From Nothophaeocryptopus gaeumannii (Eukaryota; Ascomycota; Dothideomycetes; Mycosphaerellales; Mycosphaerellaceae): a stretch of 64,000 bases of DNA. Position numbers and translations under genes: made by a program. The notes beneath the pieces were generated by a model that ran no database searches, was not told the origin of the DNA, and was given only the letters and a program-made list of their open reading frames with translations. Positions 20,862 through 31,154 of the stretch are shown piece after piece (the stretch's first letter is position 1; each line of letters starts with the position of its first letter). The DNA is taken from the NCBI GenBank assembly GCA_031771865.1, contig JASISA010000042.1, positions 861,501-925,500 on the forward strand, in the 5' to 3' direction.

Positions 20862-22331
20862 ATGCAGCAGTCACATCAACAACACTACGCTTCCCCTTCA
20901 TCGCATTACTCATCGAACGGCGGTATCAATTACGAAGCAAACGCACAACAGCCCGATCATATTAATGGTGGTCACTCGAACGGTGCCAGCAACATGAATC
21001 CGTACAATTACAGCTATGGGCAGCCTCCTCCACAGGAGCGACCACCTCAACAAAGTCAATATCCCCAACAATACGGCCATCCGCAACAGCAAGCAATGTA
21101 TTCCCAATACGCGCAGCAGCCTCCTCCAAACCAATTACCTCCACCTCACTCCATGCACCCAACTCTCCCGCCAATGCCACCAATGGCCGCTCCAATGCCT
21201 CCAATGCCGCCGCCGGCTCAATCACTCCAGCCTTCCCAGCCAGCTCCTTCGTCCAGACCAGGAACAACAACCGCGACAGGCGAGAAGAAGATGTCGCATT
21301 CGAGCGAGCGCGAGGGTATGAAGTACAGCCTGGAGGTAGTCCAGCAGCCACAACGAGCTCGCATGTGCGGATTTGGTGACAAGGACCGCCGACCAATCAC
21401 GCCTCCACCCTGCGTGCGTCTCGTTATTGTCGATGTGAGTACTGGGAGGGAAGTTGATCTCAACGATATATCGTCCGATCCGAGTTTGTAAGTTGAATTC
21501 CACAGTCCCGTGCCGAAATAAAACAGCTGACTCTATACAGTTTCGTCCTTCAGGTGGATCTTTGGGCTGAGACAGCAGATCGCGAAGCCAACGTGGTTCG
21601 AGCCTCCAGCAACTCTCCAGCTGTCAGCATCAGCAGCGCTACGACTACTTCCTATCCGCCACCGGACGAGCGCCAACCGCGCATGGATCATCAGCAGATT
21701 GGAATGTACATCGACCCCACCACTGGCCAGCAAGTTTATGCGTCTCTCCCGTACGCAACGATGGGCAGGCCAGGCGTGTACGGCGGAGGTTTTGTTCAGC
21801 CATCGATGGGAATGCCTGGTTATCCAATGGGGTACTCCATGGCGCCCAGCCATCAGAGCAACGCTATGTACACAAGGAATCTGATAGGCAGTCTTACGGT
21901 GAACGCCGCTCGTCTCAACGATACCGATGGCAAGCCGGGGTACTGGTTTGTTCTGCAAGACTTGAGTGTTCGGACAGAAGGTTTCTTCAGGTGTGTTCAC
22001 AGCCTTCACGTTTTCGATCCGCCCTAACATTTGCTGCAGACTTCGCATGAGCTTCATTGATATTAGCAACCGAGGAGCCCCTGGTGTCAATCGCGGAAGC
22101 GCGCCTGTGCTTGCATGGACTTTCAGCGATAAATTCCAGGTCTATTCGGCAAAGAGTGAGTGAAACCAAGATCGTCTTTCTGTTTGTTGTAGCCACTAAT
22201 CGCTGGACACAGAGTTCCCGGGAGTCATCGAGAGCACTCCACTCTCAAAATGTTTCGCGGCTCAGGGTATCAAGATCCCCATACGGAAAGACAACAAAAA
22301 CGACGCAGGCGACGACGACGATGGCGATTGA
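20862..22331 (+). CDS. velB: Velvet-complex regulator VelB
   Basis: Exons 20862-21487, 21541-21990, 22040-22155 and 22213-22331 encode 436 residues. VelB is a velvet-domain DNA-binding regulator that pairs with VeA and VosA to couple sexual/asexual development with secondary metabolism; it enters the nucleus with VeA. The first ~150 residues are Gln/Pro/Tyr-rich. The velvet domain starts near residue 153 (MKYSLEVVQQPQRARMCGFG), continues with RPITPPPCVRLVI, is interrupted by the long Pro/Gly/Met-rich insertion characteristic of VelB, and resumes at NLIGSLTVNAARL, GYWFVLQDLSVRTEGFF, RLRMSFIDI and AKKFPGVIESTPLSKCFA. The C-terminus is a short Asp-rich tail. ATG 20862 is preferred over an in-frame ATG at 20799. 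The 3' end converges on an unknown gene 53 bp away. Confidence 0.95.
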
Positions 22332-22384
22332 GCTCACCCGAGAAGCGGCCCTTTCTCTGCCACTGCCTGAATTCACATGCAGAG

Positions 22385-23132
22385 CTAGTCGCGGGCGTCG
22401 AGAAAGGCATCTCTTTGCAAGATCTGTGTCAATTGTCGTGGTAGATGCCTACTCAAGAGCGGGTCTCCGATGGCATGCAAACCTCGGGAAGAAACGACGA
22501 CAATCTGACTCGGACCCCGCGAGCGACGGAGCAGTCCAATATGACGAATGGTACCAGCATCCAGTTCAGAGGTGTGAACGATAGGGAGGGCGCGTTGCGA
22601 CGCAGCGTCAATCGATTGTAACAAATCGGCATCATTTCTCATGTCGATGGCCAATGCTTGGAGGGACCGATTGATAGCATACAAGGCTGGCAGCATTTGG
22701 CTTTTGTGGGTTTTCAGCATGGCGTTGCGGCAAATTCTGGGGTTCAAAAACGGTTTGGGGTTTGACTCACCAGAGAGCATGATACACATGAAGGTCGGCA
22801 TCCTGATGCGATAGAAAGCATAGAATGACGGGGGAGTTTTGCGGGTTATAGTTATGATAGTTGGCAGTCACGTACAGACGTGTGAAGGCAAGATTGTTTA
22901 GAAGAGTTTCGACTTGAAATGGAGATTCTGGACGCTCGATAGCGACGGCTTGACCTTGTGGATCTTTGAGTCGTTTCGAGGAGTGTTCGTCTTCTTGTTC
23001 GTCTTTGTCTTCGTTGCTGTCTTCTGTCTGTCTACGCTTTCGACTCGATGGCTGCTGAGCTGGGTCGATCTCCATACGCTCGGCCATCACATGAGGTTTG
23101 AAGATGAAGTCTCTGATTTTCGTCGATGTCAT
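22385..23132 (-). CDS. Unrecognised two-exon protein with nuclear localisation-like signals
   Basis: Exons (minus) 23132-22771 and 22700-22385 give 225 residues. The GTGAGT donor and an AAAAG acceptor remove a 70-bp intron in frame. Residues ~24-60 form a disordered acidic/basic segment with two basic clusters (RKRR at 31-34, KRLK at 53-56) resembling nuclear localisation signals. Residues ~70-225 look folded. They contain a segment rich in Tyr/Asn/His (VTANYHNYNPQNSPVILCFLSH), a helical region (ALYAINRSLQALAIDM), and a C-terminal half with a repeated Leu/Ile/Arg pattern. I recognise no family. It converges with velB and is divergent from AP-3 delta. The acceptor is non-consensus, so exon borders may shift slightly. 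Confidence 0.6.
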
Positions 23133-23541
23133 CGTGAGAGTTGAAGTTGGACAGTGGTCTTGATGTTGGTCGGCATCACATGCGCCGATTCGCCGGGCCG
23201 AATCTCATGATTGACGTGCTCCAGGAAAGAGCCCCACCACAATTTACTAACAGTCCATCGCTACACTTCCTCTTACTCGACATTCCCTTGGATATGCACT
23301 CAAAGTAGCCAACCTCATTTGACTTCGGATTCTCGCCCGCAAACGACCTCCGATATGCGCGCCTAATACGACCGCCTGCCAACCACGAGCCCACTTGCTT
23401 CGAGACCGACCGCGCGAGCACCAACAGGCAACACAATGCTAGCTGGGAGTGTACAGAGACGGCTGTGTGCAATAGCAAAGAGCATAGGGATATTCTCCTC
23501 GATACGGGCTATCCAGCCTTGACCATAGCCCGAGGGCCAAG
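23133..23541. other. Divergent intergenic region (unknown gene / AP-3 delta)
   Basis: 409 bp between two divergent start codons; it should hold both promoters. No TATA box or coding content is evident. Confidence 0.5.
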
Positions 23542-26500
23542 ATGTTCGAGAAAGATATCTACCAGCTCATTCGCGGGCTGCGAGCCCACAAGGGCAATGA
23601 GCGCGAATACATTCAGGAAACTCTGAGAGAATGTCGGAAAGAGGTGAAGAGCCAGGACATGGATCAGAAAGCTACAGCCCTGCTGAAGCTGGTCTATCTC
23701 GAGATGTTCGGGCACGATATGTCCTGGGCGAGCTTCAATGTCCTGGAAGTCATGTCCTCGGCGAAATACATTCAGAAGAGAGTGGGATATCTCGCGGCCG
23801 TGCAGAGTTTCAGACCGGACACAGAGGTTCTTATGTTGGCGGAGAACCTCCTGAAGAAGGATTTGAATAGCCCAGACAAGGTCACGATTCAGTTGCCGCT
23901 GAATGCGATTCCGCATGTCATCAACCCGAGTATGGCAAATTCGTTGCTTACGGACTTGCTGCCGAGGCTGAGCCATAGTCTGCCTGCTATACGGAAGAAG
24001 ACGATTGTCACTCTCTATAGATTGGCGCTGGTGTATCCGGAAACATTACGACCTGCATGGCCAAAGATCAAGGAGCGGCTGCTGGATGAGAATGAGGATC
24101 CGAGTGTTACGGCTGCGATTGTGAACGTGGTATGTGAGCTGGGATGGCGGCGCCCGCACGACTTCCTGCCTCTGGCGCCAAGATTGTTCGAATTGCTCAC
24201 GGCGAGTGGGAACAATTGGATGGCGATTAAGATCATCAAGCTGTTCTCGGTCCTTACACCCCTTGAGCCTAGGCTGGTGAAGAAACTTCTACCGCCCTTG
24301 ACGAACATCATCAAGACCACCCCGGCCATGAGTTTGCTTTACGAATGCATCAATGGTATCATCCAGGGTGGTATTATGGAAGCAGCGTGGGGGACAATGG
24401 AAGGAGATGAGATTGCTCGACTCTGCGTGAACAAGCTACGGGCAATGTTGGTAGTGGAAGGCGACCCGAATTTGCGCTATGTTGCGCTTCTAGCCATGGC
24501 TAAGGTGACGACTTCGCACGCGGATTTGGTTTCGCAGCATCAAGACGTAATATTGGAATGCATAGACGACGCGGATATCTCGATACGAACACGAGCACTG
24601 GATCTGGTTGTTGGAATGGTCAATGCGAGCAATTTGCGGTCGATCGTTGAGCGACTGCTCAAGCAGCTCAGAACCGCCGGGAAGGCACCTGCCGAGGATG
24701 ATCCCGGCAATGATCGGGCTGCGCATGATGGCATTCTTCCTATGGCGGGTGATGATGACGAGGACATGCAAGCGTCAATACGACCGGAACAGGCTAATTC
24801 AGCACAAGCACCTCCTTTGCCGGACGACTATCGGGCTTCCGTCATCGAGCGAGTATTGGAGATGTGCTCTCGGGAGACATATGCGAATCTGAATGATTTC
24901 GAGTGGTACATTGGAGTGCTTGTCGAGCTTGTGAAGCAGTGTCCAGCTTCGAAAGGTGGATCTGCTGGGCATACCTCTATCGCGGACGGCATTGGGTCTG
25001 AACTGCTCAATGTTGCGGTCAGAGTGAAGGCGGTCCGACCAGAAGCGGCTGCTGCAGCGCAATCGCTTCTACTCGTTGAACAGCGGGAGGAGCTGTTTCC
25101 AGTCGGCGGTAGCAGCGGACAAGGAGTGTTGTCCGCGGCGGCATTTGTTGCTGGCGAATATGCCAACATGTTGCCAGACCCAGATGCGGTTCTCTCAGCG
25201 TTGCTGCATTCGTCCAGCGCGCATTTACCCGCAGACGCGTTGGCGAGCTATGTGCAGACAATACCCAAGCTCTTTGCAACACTAACTGGAAGCCAACAAA
25301 TCTCATGGACTCCGACAAGAAAGTCAACCACAACGCTACTCGCGGCGAGGATCATACATTTCCTGGAGCCATTGACGCTGCATCCGAATTTGGAGGTTCA
25401 GGAGCGAGCAGTGGAGTATCTGGATCTGATGCGACTTGCATCCGAGGCTGCTTCCAACCAAGAGGCAGATGGAGATGATGGCTACGCGGAACCTCCTCTT
25501 CTACTAACTCAGGCTCTACCAGCTCTCTTCACTGGTATGGAGCTCAATCCAGTGGCTGCGTCTGCGATACGAAAGGTGCCTCAGCCGGAGGAGCTTGACC
25601 TGGACACACCGATCAATAGCAGCTTGCAGATGCTATTGAGCCAGGCGGAGTACGACACCGATTACGAAGAGAAGAATGGTGAGGTGTACAAATTTTACCA
25701 CGAGAAGTCATCGACAGTCATCATCGAGAAGCCTCGCGCAGCAGCAGATCTTCTTGATTCAGAAGCTGGCCGGACGGCTTCATACCAAAGCGCGGATGAA
25801 GAGATAGATCGAGAATCATTACTCCGCAAGAAAGCAGAGCGAAGAGAGCGCTACAAGGATGACCCATATTACATCGACTCAGAACGAGGTTCCGGGACTT
25901 CGACGCCTATGCACAGCATCCTGCGCAACTCTAACGGAGATGAGCTAGATGTGGATTCAATACCTGTAATGGAGCTCAAGCTTGATTCTCAGGATACTGT
26001 GCAGCGGTCACAGCCTATCAAGTCCCAGCCTATACGAAAACCGAAGAAGCAATATCAAGTAGCTGCGGATGAGACGCTCGGTGGTGACGATGCTCCGACT
26101 CCTCTTTCATCGAGTCCTGCGAAGCTCAGTTTATCGTCAAAAGGAAAGAGGAATGTACTCGGTCTGGATAGCTCCGGTCTGTCTTCTCTTTCATTGAATG
26201 AGTCAGGTCCATCGAATGGCGCAAGCCAATTGGACATCGAAAGGAGACAAGCTGAGGAAGAGGAGATGGCGAAGGCCATCAAGGAGGTGGAAAGGCTGAG
26301 GTTGGAAATGCAGAGAGCCCAAGAAAGGATCAATGAGCCTCAGGAAGGTACTGTCGTCAGGAGGAAGAAAAAGAAGAAGGCTGTCGTTGCTCTGGCAGAT
26401 GATGAAGCTGCAGCAGTGGAGAACGGTGAAGGAAAAAGTGTGGTCAAGAAGAAGAAAAAGAAGAAGAGACGGGAGGACGGTGCGGCGGCCGAAGGCAAGG

Positions 26501-26589
26501 ACGAAAAGGCCCAAGTTGAGGAACAACGACCCATACAGGCGAAGAGGAAGAAGAAGCGGCAAGTCTTGTTCGACGAAGGTGATGGATAG
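23542..26589 (+). CDS. APL5: AP-3 adaptor complex delta subunit
   Basis: A single uninterrupted 1015-residue frame. The delta subunit is a large chain of the AP-3 adaptor, which sorts cargo from the Golgi/endosome directly to the vacuole. Residues ~1-590 are the adaptin N-terminal HEAT-like helical solenoid. It starts with FEKDIYQLIRGLRAHKGNE and continues through KATALLKLVYLEMFGHDMSWASFNVLEVMSS and similar helices. The C-terminal third is a hinge rich in Ser, Glu and Lys, with a coiled-coil-like stretch (RRQAEEEEMAKAIKEVERL, then RLEMQRAQERI). It ends in three Lys/Arg clusters (RRKKKKK, VVKKKKKKKRR and KRKKKRQ), and I see no separate ear domain. Length fits fungal delta adaptins. The start is the first ATG, directly before conserved sequence. 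Confidence 0.93.
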   Translation: MFEKDIYQLIRGLRAHKGNEREYIQETLRECRKEVKSQDMDQKATALLKLVYLEMFGHDMSWASFNVLEVMSSAKYIQKRVGYLAAVQSFRPDTEVLMLAENLLKKDLNSPDKVTIQLPLNAIPHVINPSMANSLLTDLLPRLSHSLPAIRKKTIVTLYRLALVYPETLRPAWPKIKERLLDENEDPSVTAAIVNVVCELGWRRPHDFLPLAPRLFELLTASGNNWMAIKIIKLFSVLTPLEPRLVKKLLPPLTNIIKTTPAMSLLYECINGIIQGGIMEAAWGTMEGDEIARLCVNKLRAMLVVEGDPNLRYVALLAMAKVTTSHADLVSQHQDVILECIDDADISIRTRALDLVVGMVNASNLRSIVERLLKQLRTAGKAPAEDDPGNDRAAHDGILPMAGDDDEDMQASIRPEQANSAQAPPLPDDYRASVIERVLEMCSRETYANLNDFEWYIGVLVELVKQCPASKGGSAGHTSIADGIGSELLNVAVRVKAVRPEAAAAAQSLLLVEQREELFPVGGSSGQGVLSAAAFVAGEYANMLPDPDAVLSALLHSSSAHLPADALASYVQTIPKLFATLTGSQQISWTPTRKSTTTLLAARIIHFLEPLTLHPNLEVQERAVEYLDLMRLASEAASNQEADGDDGYAEPPLLLTQALPALFTGMELNPVAASAIRKVPQPEELDLDTPINSSLQMLLSQAEYDTDYEEKNGEVYKFYHEKSSTVIIEKPRAAADLLDSEAGRTASYQSADEEIDRESLLRKKAERRERYKDDPYYIDSERGSGTSTPMHSILRNSNGDELDVDSIPVMELKLDSQDTVQRSQPIKSQPIRKPKKQYQVAADETLGGDDAPTPLSSSPAKLSLSSKGKRNVLGLDSSGLSSLSLNESGPSNGASQLDIERRQAEEEEMAKAIKEVERLRLEMQRAQERINEPQEGTVVRRKKKKKAVVALADDEAAAVENGEGKSVVKKKKKKKRREDGAAAEGKDEKAQVEEQRPIQAKRKKKRQVLFDEGDG

Positions 26590-26937
26590 ACGACGAGATA
26601 ATCGAAACAGAAGTCCAGTCAACAGCGTTGATTCCCTAATACTGTCCATCCTCAGGACCAACTTGAGGCTCTAAGTCGGAGGATCCTAGACCGACTACCG
26701 GGTGTATGGTCAAGCCTCACAAAGCATTTATTGCCAGGTTCGTACAAGCATGCGAGCTCTTGTGATCAGCGGGTGCGTAGCTCGGAGTTTGTTAAGCTTA
26801 AGTCCTGGACCTGCAGTCGGGCGGGACATTGAATCCTACCAGCAAGGGTCTTGAGCATATATAAGTTGGCCAAGAGCTGAACGGAACAGGGCAGGCCAGA
26901 CAGGTAGGCAATACACCAAATAGGAGCATCAACAATC
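26590..26937. other. Spacer and SDR promoter
   Basis: 348 bp between AP-3 delta and the short-chain dehydrogenase, both plus-strand. It contains a strong TATA box (see 26858-26865). Confidence 0.6.
26858..26865 (+). promoter_or_regulatory. TATA box of the short-chain dehydrogenase gene
   Basis: TATATAAG, a full consensus match, lies 73 bp upstream of the ATG at 26938, ideal core-promoter spacing for a short leader. It suggests the SDR gene, despite its internal deletion, is still transcribed or was until recently. Confidence 0.65.
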
Positions 26938-27752
26938 ATGTCGGACACTACCATTGTACTCATCACAGGTAGACTAAATCCTTCCCTCCGAACCTCAGCC
27001 AATTCTAACATCCATCACCAGGCGCCAACACAGGCATCGGCTACGAAATCGTCAAAGCCCTCCTACGCTCCTCACGCGCCTATAACATTTTCCTCGGTGG
27101 CCGCGACTTCTCCAAAGCCTCCACCGCCGCGCAAAACGCCCTCTCCGAAGAATCCCAGGACGTAGGAAAAAGCACCGTAGTGCCTCTCCAAATCGACGTC
27201 TCCTCAGACTCCTCCATAGCCGCAGCTTTCGAGACGGTGTCTGGAAAGGTGGACAGATTGGATGTACTGATCAACAATGCCGGGGCGGTTTTCGACCTGG
27301 AGATTCTGAAGGGGAATTTGACGTTTGTTCCTTTACTCCTCAAATCTTCTGATCCGAGATTGATTTTTAACACATCCGGTGCTTCCTCTTTGGCAAATGC
27401 AGCAGAGGTCAACAACGCCCGGTACAAGAACCCTCCAGCCGGCTGGCCCAAAGCTCCTGAAAACCGAGGACAGCCTGGGTATCGATCGAGTAAGGCCGGA
27501 TTGAATATGGTCATGGTTGAGTGGAGTCGGATTTTGAAAAATGATGGGGTGAAGGTTTGGTGTGTGGCGCCGGGCTTGTTGGCCACGGGACTTGGTGGTA
27601 ATCAAGAGTTGTTGAGGAAGATGGGGGCGGGAGATCCGAGGTTGGGTGGAGACGCTATGAGGGGTGTTGTGGAGGGGAAGAGGGATGCGGATGTTGGGAG
27701 AGTGGTGAGGGAGTATGAGGTTCCTGGGGAGGGAAATGTGCAGATGTGGTAG
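26938..27752 (+). CDS. Short-chain dehydrogenase/reductase with an internal deletion
   Basis: Exons 26938-26968 and 27022-27752 give 253 residues. The cofactor-binding TGANTGIG is at residues 10-17, NNAG at 95-98, the catalytic Ser at about 129 (TSG) and the YxxxK pair at Tyr164/Lys168, so it is a classical SDR of the norsolorinic-acid-ketoreductase-like group. Between NNAG and TSG, however, only about 29 residues remain where relatives have about 50. The helix with the NVxG motif, including the catalytic-tetrad Asn, is absent at the LKGNLT/FVPLLLK junction (about residue 111). The frame is kept, so the gene encodes a shortened protein. It is probably inactive or has changed activity. An assembly deletion is possible. 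The 53-bp intron is normal. Confidence 0.8.
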
Positions 27753-28863
27753 AGTAGTAATGGAGGAAAGAGAGCAGAAGAAGGTAGTTAGACTTTGGCA
27801 GGTCAAGGTGAGTAGCAGAGTTGTTTGTGTATGGAACACGTACTCGATATGCTCTCAGGACGACTGAGAGTTTGGACGCCCTAGGCATAGCGTGGAGGAA
27901 CAAGTTGTTGACTTTTCCTTTCTCTCAAACTTCTCTCCTCTTTTTCCACCTACCTACCACCCTATCGACGGCTATCTGCCCTACGCCATTTGTCGTCTCT
28001 ACTGGCCAGGAGCAAGGGGCGGCGGCATCATGATCCCGCCACGGTGCGGCTCTCGAAGATGCTGGATCTAGCCTACGTTGATGGAAGTTTGACGCGTCGT
28101 AAAATCCGACGCGCAGCCATCAAGAGCGCTACTCCCATCCTCGCCAACATCACTCTAGCCACCTCGGGACGAAGGCTGCCCTCAGGTACGGTCACGACAA
28201 ACTCGATACCACCGCCAGTCAAGCCAAGAACGCGTCTGAGCCGTCGACGCGTCTCTGAGCTCTGAGCCCTTCACTGGGTCATCAGAGCACCCACGCGTCA
28301 AACAACGAGCCTACACTCCAGTCGATGCAACGTCAATCCGAGATCTTCGCCCTCGAGAAAGACACCACCACACCCGACCAAGAGACCAAAAGGATCTCGC
28401 TATCACCTTCTCCTGCTTGCAAACAGGGCGAGAATCCGCCCGCCTACATCAACATGCGTCTTCCCGTCACCAAAAGACCCACCGAACTTGAGACCACAGA
28501 TACCACCTGAACCATGTGAGCGCCTGGATAGCTGGATGTCAGAGTGCCAGGGAATTAAAACACCGATATATCAGTCACCTGGACACCTCAACATCTGTAG
28601 ACCAGAACGCCTGAATAGCAGAAAACTTGGATTCCGGGTTGTCTGGATCATCGCTGGACACCTCAACAGCGTGCCTGATTATGCCCGAAACCCATTCTAA
28701 ATGACACCAATCTACTTGAGAAACGGCATGTTGTCACTCGCCGTCCCCACGAGTGTAGCACCGTTTCGACTAAGAAGGGCTTCTCAGCGCGACACCAAAG
28801 CAGAAATACACAAGCACTGCTTGCAAACAGTGTTAGAAGAGCAACGCTCGCTTTTGATTTTGC
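27753..28863. other. Intergenic region between convergent SDR and GH31 genes
   Basis: About 1.1 kb. Plus-strand frames at 27990-28265 (91 codons) and 28325-28510 (61 codons) lack domains and could not be joined convincingly. A 15-bp direct repeat lies at 28579 and 28654. Confidence 0.4.
28579..28668. repeat. 15-bp direct repeat, 75 bp apart
   Basis: CTGGACACCTCAACA occurs at 28579-28593 and again at 28654-28668, in the same orientation. Related CTGGATAGCTGGATG sequence lies just upstream near 28525, giving the stretch a weakly repetitive CTGGA character. Non-coding; origin unknown. Confidence 0.7.
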
Positions 28864-30837
28864 CTACTGCCTTATAAATACAGGCATCGAGTCAATGGGA
28901 CAATCAACTCCAATCTCGTTGCCACCCTCGTGAACTTTCTCATCGCCCCACAACTTCCAAGACGCACCAGCCGGCAGATAGACACTGATCTTCCTCTGCT
29001 GAGGAGCCAGAATCGGAGCAACCAAGTACTTCGATCCAAACATGTACTCCGTCTCAACCTCCCAAGCGCTCTTATCACCTGGAAACTCGTAGAACAGCGT
29101 TCTGATCACCGGACTTCCCTTCTCATGTGCCTCCCTCATCAACTCTCTCGTGTAGTCCCTCAGCTCCTCTCGAATACCAATATACTTCTTGCAGATTTCG
29201 TAGATCTCATCTCCATACGACCAGATCTCATTCGCAGCACCAGACGAAGTCGGCTGTCCCTCAGGTTTTGGTTCGCGGTCACCATGCAACCGCATGACGG
29301 GACAGAATGCACCCCATTGAAACCATCTCACGAAGAGTTCGCGGAATTCCGGATCGGAGGGGTTTCCGCCGTGGAAACCGCCAATATCAGTCGTCCACCA
29401 AGGGATACCAGCCAGTCCCATGTTCAACCCTGCAGTGAGTTGGTTGTGGAAAGAAGACCAAGAGGAAGCGATGTCTCCACTCCAGACGAGAGCTCCGTAC
29501 TTCTGAGAACCCGCCCAGGCGCAGCGGAGGAGGTTGACGATGTTTGTTTGTCCGGCGGCAGACATATTCTCGTAGAAGCCGCGGGCGTATTCTTTTGGGA
29601 AGATGTTGCCGATTTGCAAGTTAGGGCCGAGCCAGTAACGGTAAAGATCAAAATCGTAGATGGAGTATTCGGGTTCTGCTTCGTCGAGCCAGAAGACTTT
29701 GATGCCGAGGTCGTAGTAGTTCTTCTTAACCTGCTTCCAGACGAAGGCTCTAGATTCAGGATTAGTGGGGTCGTAATAGGTTACGTCGCCGTCGCATTGC
29801 ATGGCGACTCGAGGACCGCGGTCATGGCGAATGAGAAGGCCTCTCTCGAGCATTTCATCGTAGTTTATAGAGGCGCGTTCGACAGTCGGCCAAATGGATA
29901 CCATGAGTTCGACATTCATGGATTGGAGTTCTTTGACCATTGCAGCTGGGTCAGGCCAGAATTCGGGATCGAAGGACCATTCACCTTGTTGCTTCCAATG
30001 GAAGAAGTCGATGACGATTAGGTCGAGTGGGACCTGACGTTTCTTGTATTCCCGGGCGATGGAGAGGAGTTGCTCTTGATTGTCATATCGGAGCTTGCAT
30101 TGCCAGAAGCCTAAGCCGTATTCTGGCATCATTGGGACCTTGCCCGTCACATTTGCATATGCCTCTACGAGCTCGGCTGGCGTCTCGCCGGCGACGATCC
30201 AGTAGTCAATGAGCTTGGTGGAGTAGCTCTCGAAGCTCATAATGTTCTTGCCCAAGACGGCACGACCGATGGCAGGATTGTTCCATAGAAGTCCATATCC
30301 GAGCGACGAAACCATATATGGGACGCTTGCCTGAGAGTTTCTCTGAGCGAGCTCCACATCAGCACCTTTGATATTGAGGAACGGCTGCTGATACTGGCCC
30401 ATACCGTATATCTTCTCATCTGGTTCTATAGACTCCAGTCGCAGTGTGGCATGAAAATCTCCTCCCGCGATACCTCGAAGATCGCGTGCCTGTACGTCGA
30501 GAGACGAGCATTTTGGATCGGTCAGGTCCATCCTGTTGCGCGCGTATTCTTCCAGCAGCTTCTTGCCCGTACTCGAATTGTGAATGATCACCTTTCCACG
30601 TCGCGAGATTGAGGCTTTGACGTTTCCGTTGGTGATGGTCGCTGTGTCTTTTTGACCAACATCAATGGATACAGCTTTGCTTGACGTTTCGACCTTGTCA
30701 CTCAAGGCCCAGTCTTGTGCAGGCATTGACGACAGCTTTGTAGCTCGCACACGAAATGCATTTGGACCCCATGCATCGATCCATAGGGTATGGTCATCAT
30801 GGCGGAAGACAAGCCTGGTCTTCTCTTCGATGAACAT
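28864..30837 (-). CDS. Glycoside hydrolase family 31 (alpha-xylosidase/alpha-glucosidase type)
   Basis: A single-exon protein of 657 residues. GH31 enzymes remove alpha-linked xylose or glucose from oligosaccharides with retention. The catalytic nucleophile is the Asp of the FWLDEAEPEY segment (near 29680). The acid/base is the Asp of LVWSGDIASSW (near 29475). Also visible are the beta-sandwich N-domain with YGMGQY and FWQCKLRYDNQEQ, and the PVMRLHGDREP segment after the barrel. There is no signal peptide, so the enzyme is probably intracellular and would act on imported oligosaccharides. Overall form resembles bacterial YicI-like alpha-xylosidases rather than secreted fungal alpha-glucosidases; exact specificity is uncertain. 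The start is the first ATG, directly before the conserved N-domain. Confidence 0.9.
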   Translation of the reverse strand: MFIEEKTRLVFRHDDHTLWIDAWGPNAFRVRATKLSSMPAQDWALSDKVETSSKAVSIDVGQKDTATITNGNVKASISRRGKVIIHNSSTGKKLLEEYARNRMDLTDPKCSSLDVQARDLRGIAGGDFHATLRLESIEPDEKIYGMGQYQQPFLNIKGADVELAQRNSQASVPYMVSSLGYGLLWNNPAIGRAVLGKNIMSFESYSTKLIDYWIVAGETPAELVEAYANVTGKVPMMPEYGLGFWQCKLRYDNQEQLLSIAREYKKRQVPLDLIVIDFFHWKQQGEWSFDPEFWPDPAAMVKELQSMNVELMVSIWPTVERASINYDEMLERGLLIRHDRGPRVAMQCDGDVTYYDPTNPESRAFVWKQVKKNYYDLGIKVFWLDEAEPEYSIYDFDLYRYWLGPNLQIGNIFPKEYARGFYENMSAAGQTNIVNLLRCAWAGSQKYGALVWSGDIASSWSSFHNQLTAGLNMGLAGIPWWTTDIGGFHGGNPSDPEFRELFVRWFQWGAFCPVMRLHGDREPKPEGQPTSSGAANEIWSYGDEIYEICKKYIGIREELRDYTRELMREAHEKGSPVIRTLFYEFPGDKSAWEVETEYMFGSKYLVAPILAPQQRKISVYLPAGASWKLWGDEKVHEGGNEIGVDCPIDSMPVFIRQ

Positions 30838-31154
30838 ATCTTCGGCGTCGTCTCAGTTGGAGGGTTGTACTTGGAGAGGTTGTTGATGAGCACAAAGAGC
30901 GTGAAGACAACTTTTTGTAAGAGATGTCGTCCTGCTCTAGAGCATTGAAATCCAGGCTAAACTGCCATGCAGACATGGGACTGGTGAGGAGCTCCGGTGG
31001 GATAGAGCTGCAGCTGCCCATGGGGTAAAAGGGTAAAAGGACACTCGGTAGATCTCGGACCGAGCCATCTCCAAATCAGCAGCTCCAGTGCAGACAACGT
31101 CTCTGTGAGTCTGTAGAATCTTCCCTCGTACGTCCGATCGAAGCTGCCAAACGT
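30838..31154. other. Short spacer between HIS2 and GH31
   Basis: 317 bp between two minus-strand genes. It holds the HIS2 3' end and the GH31 promoter. No coding content seen. Confidence 0.5.

Noticed and set aside
28930..30021. 363-codon plus-strand ORF
   Set aside because: It runs entirely antisense to the GH31 catalytic domain, whose motifs are clear. It has no domain content of its own.
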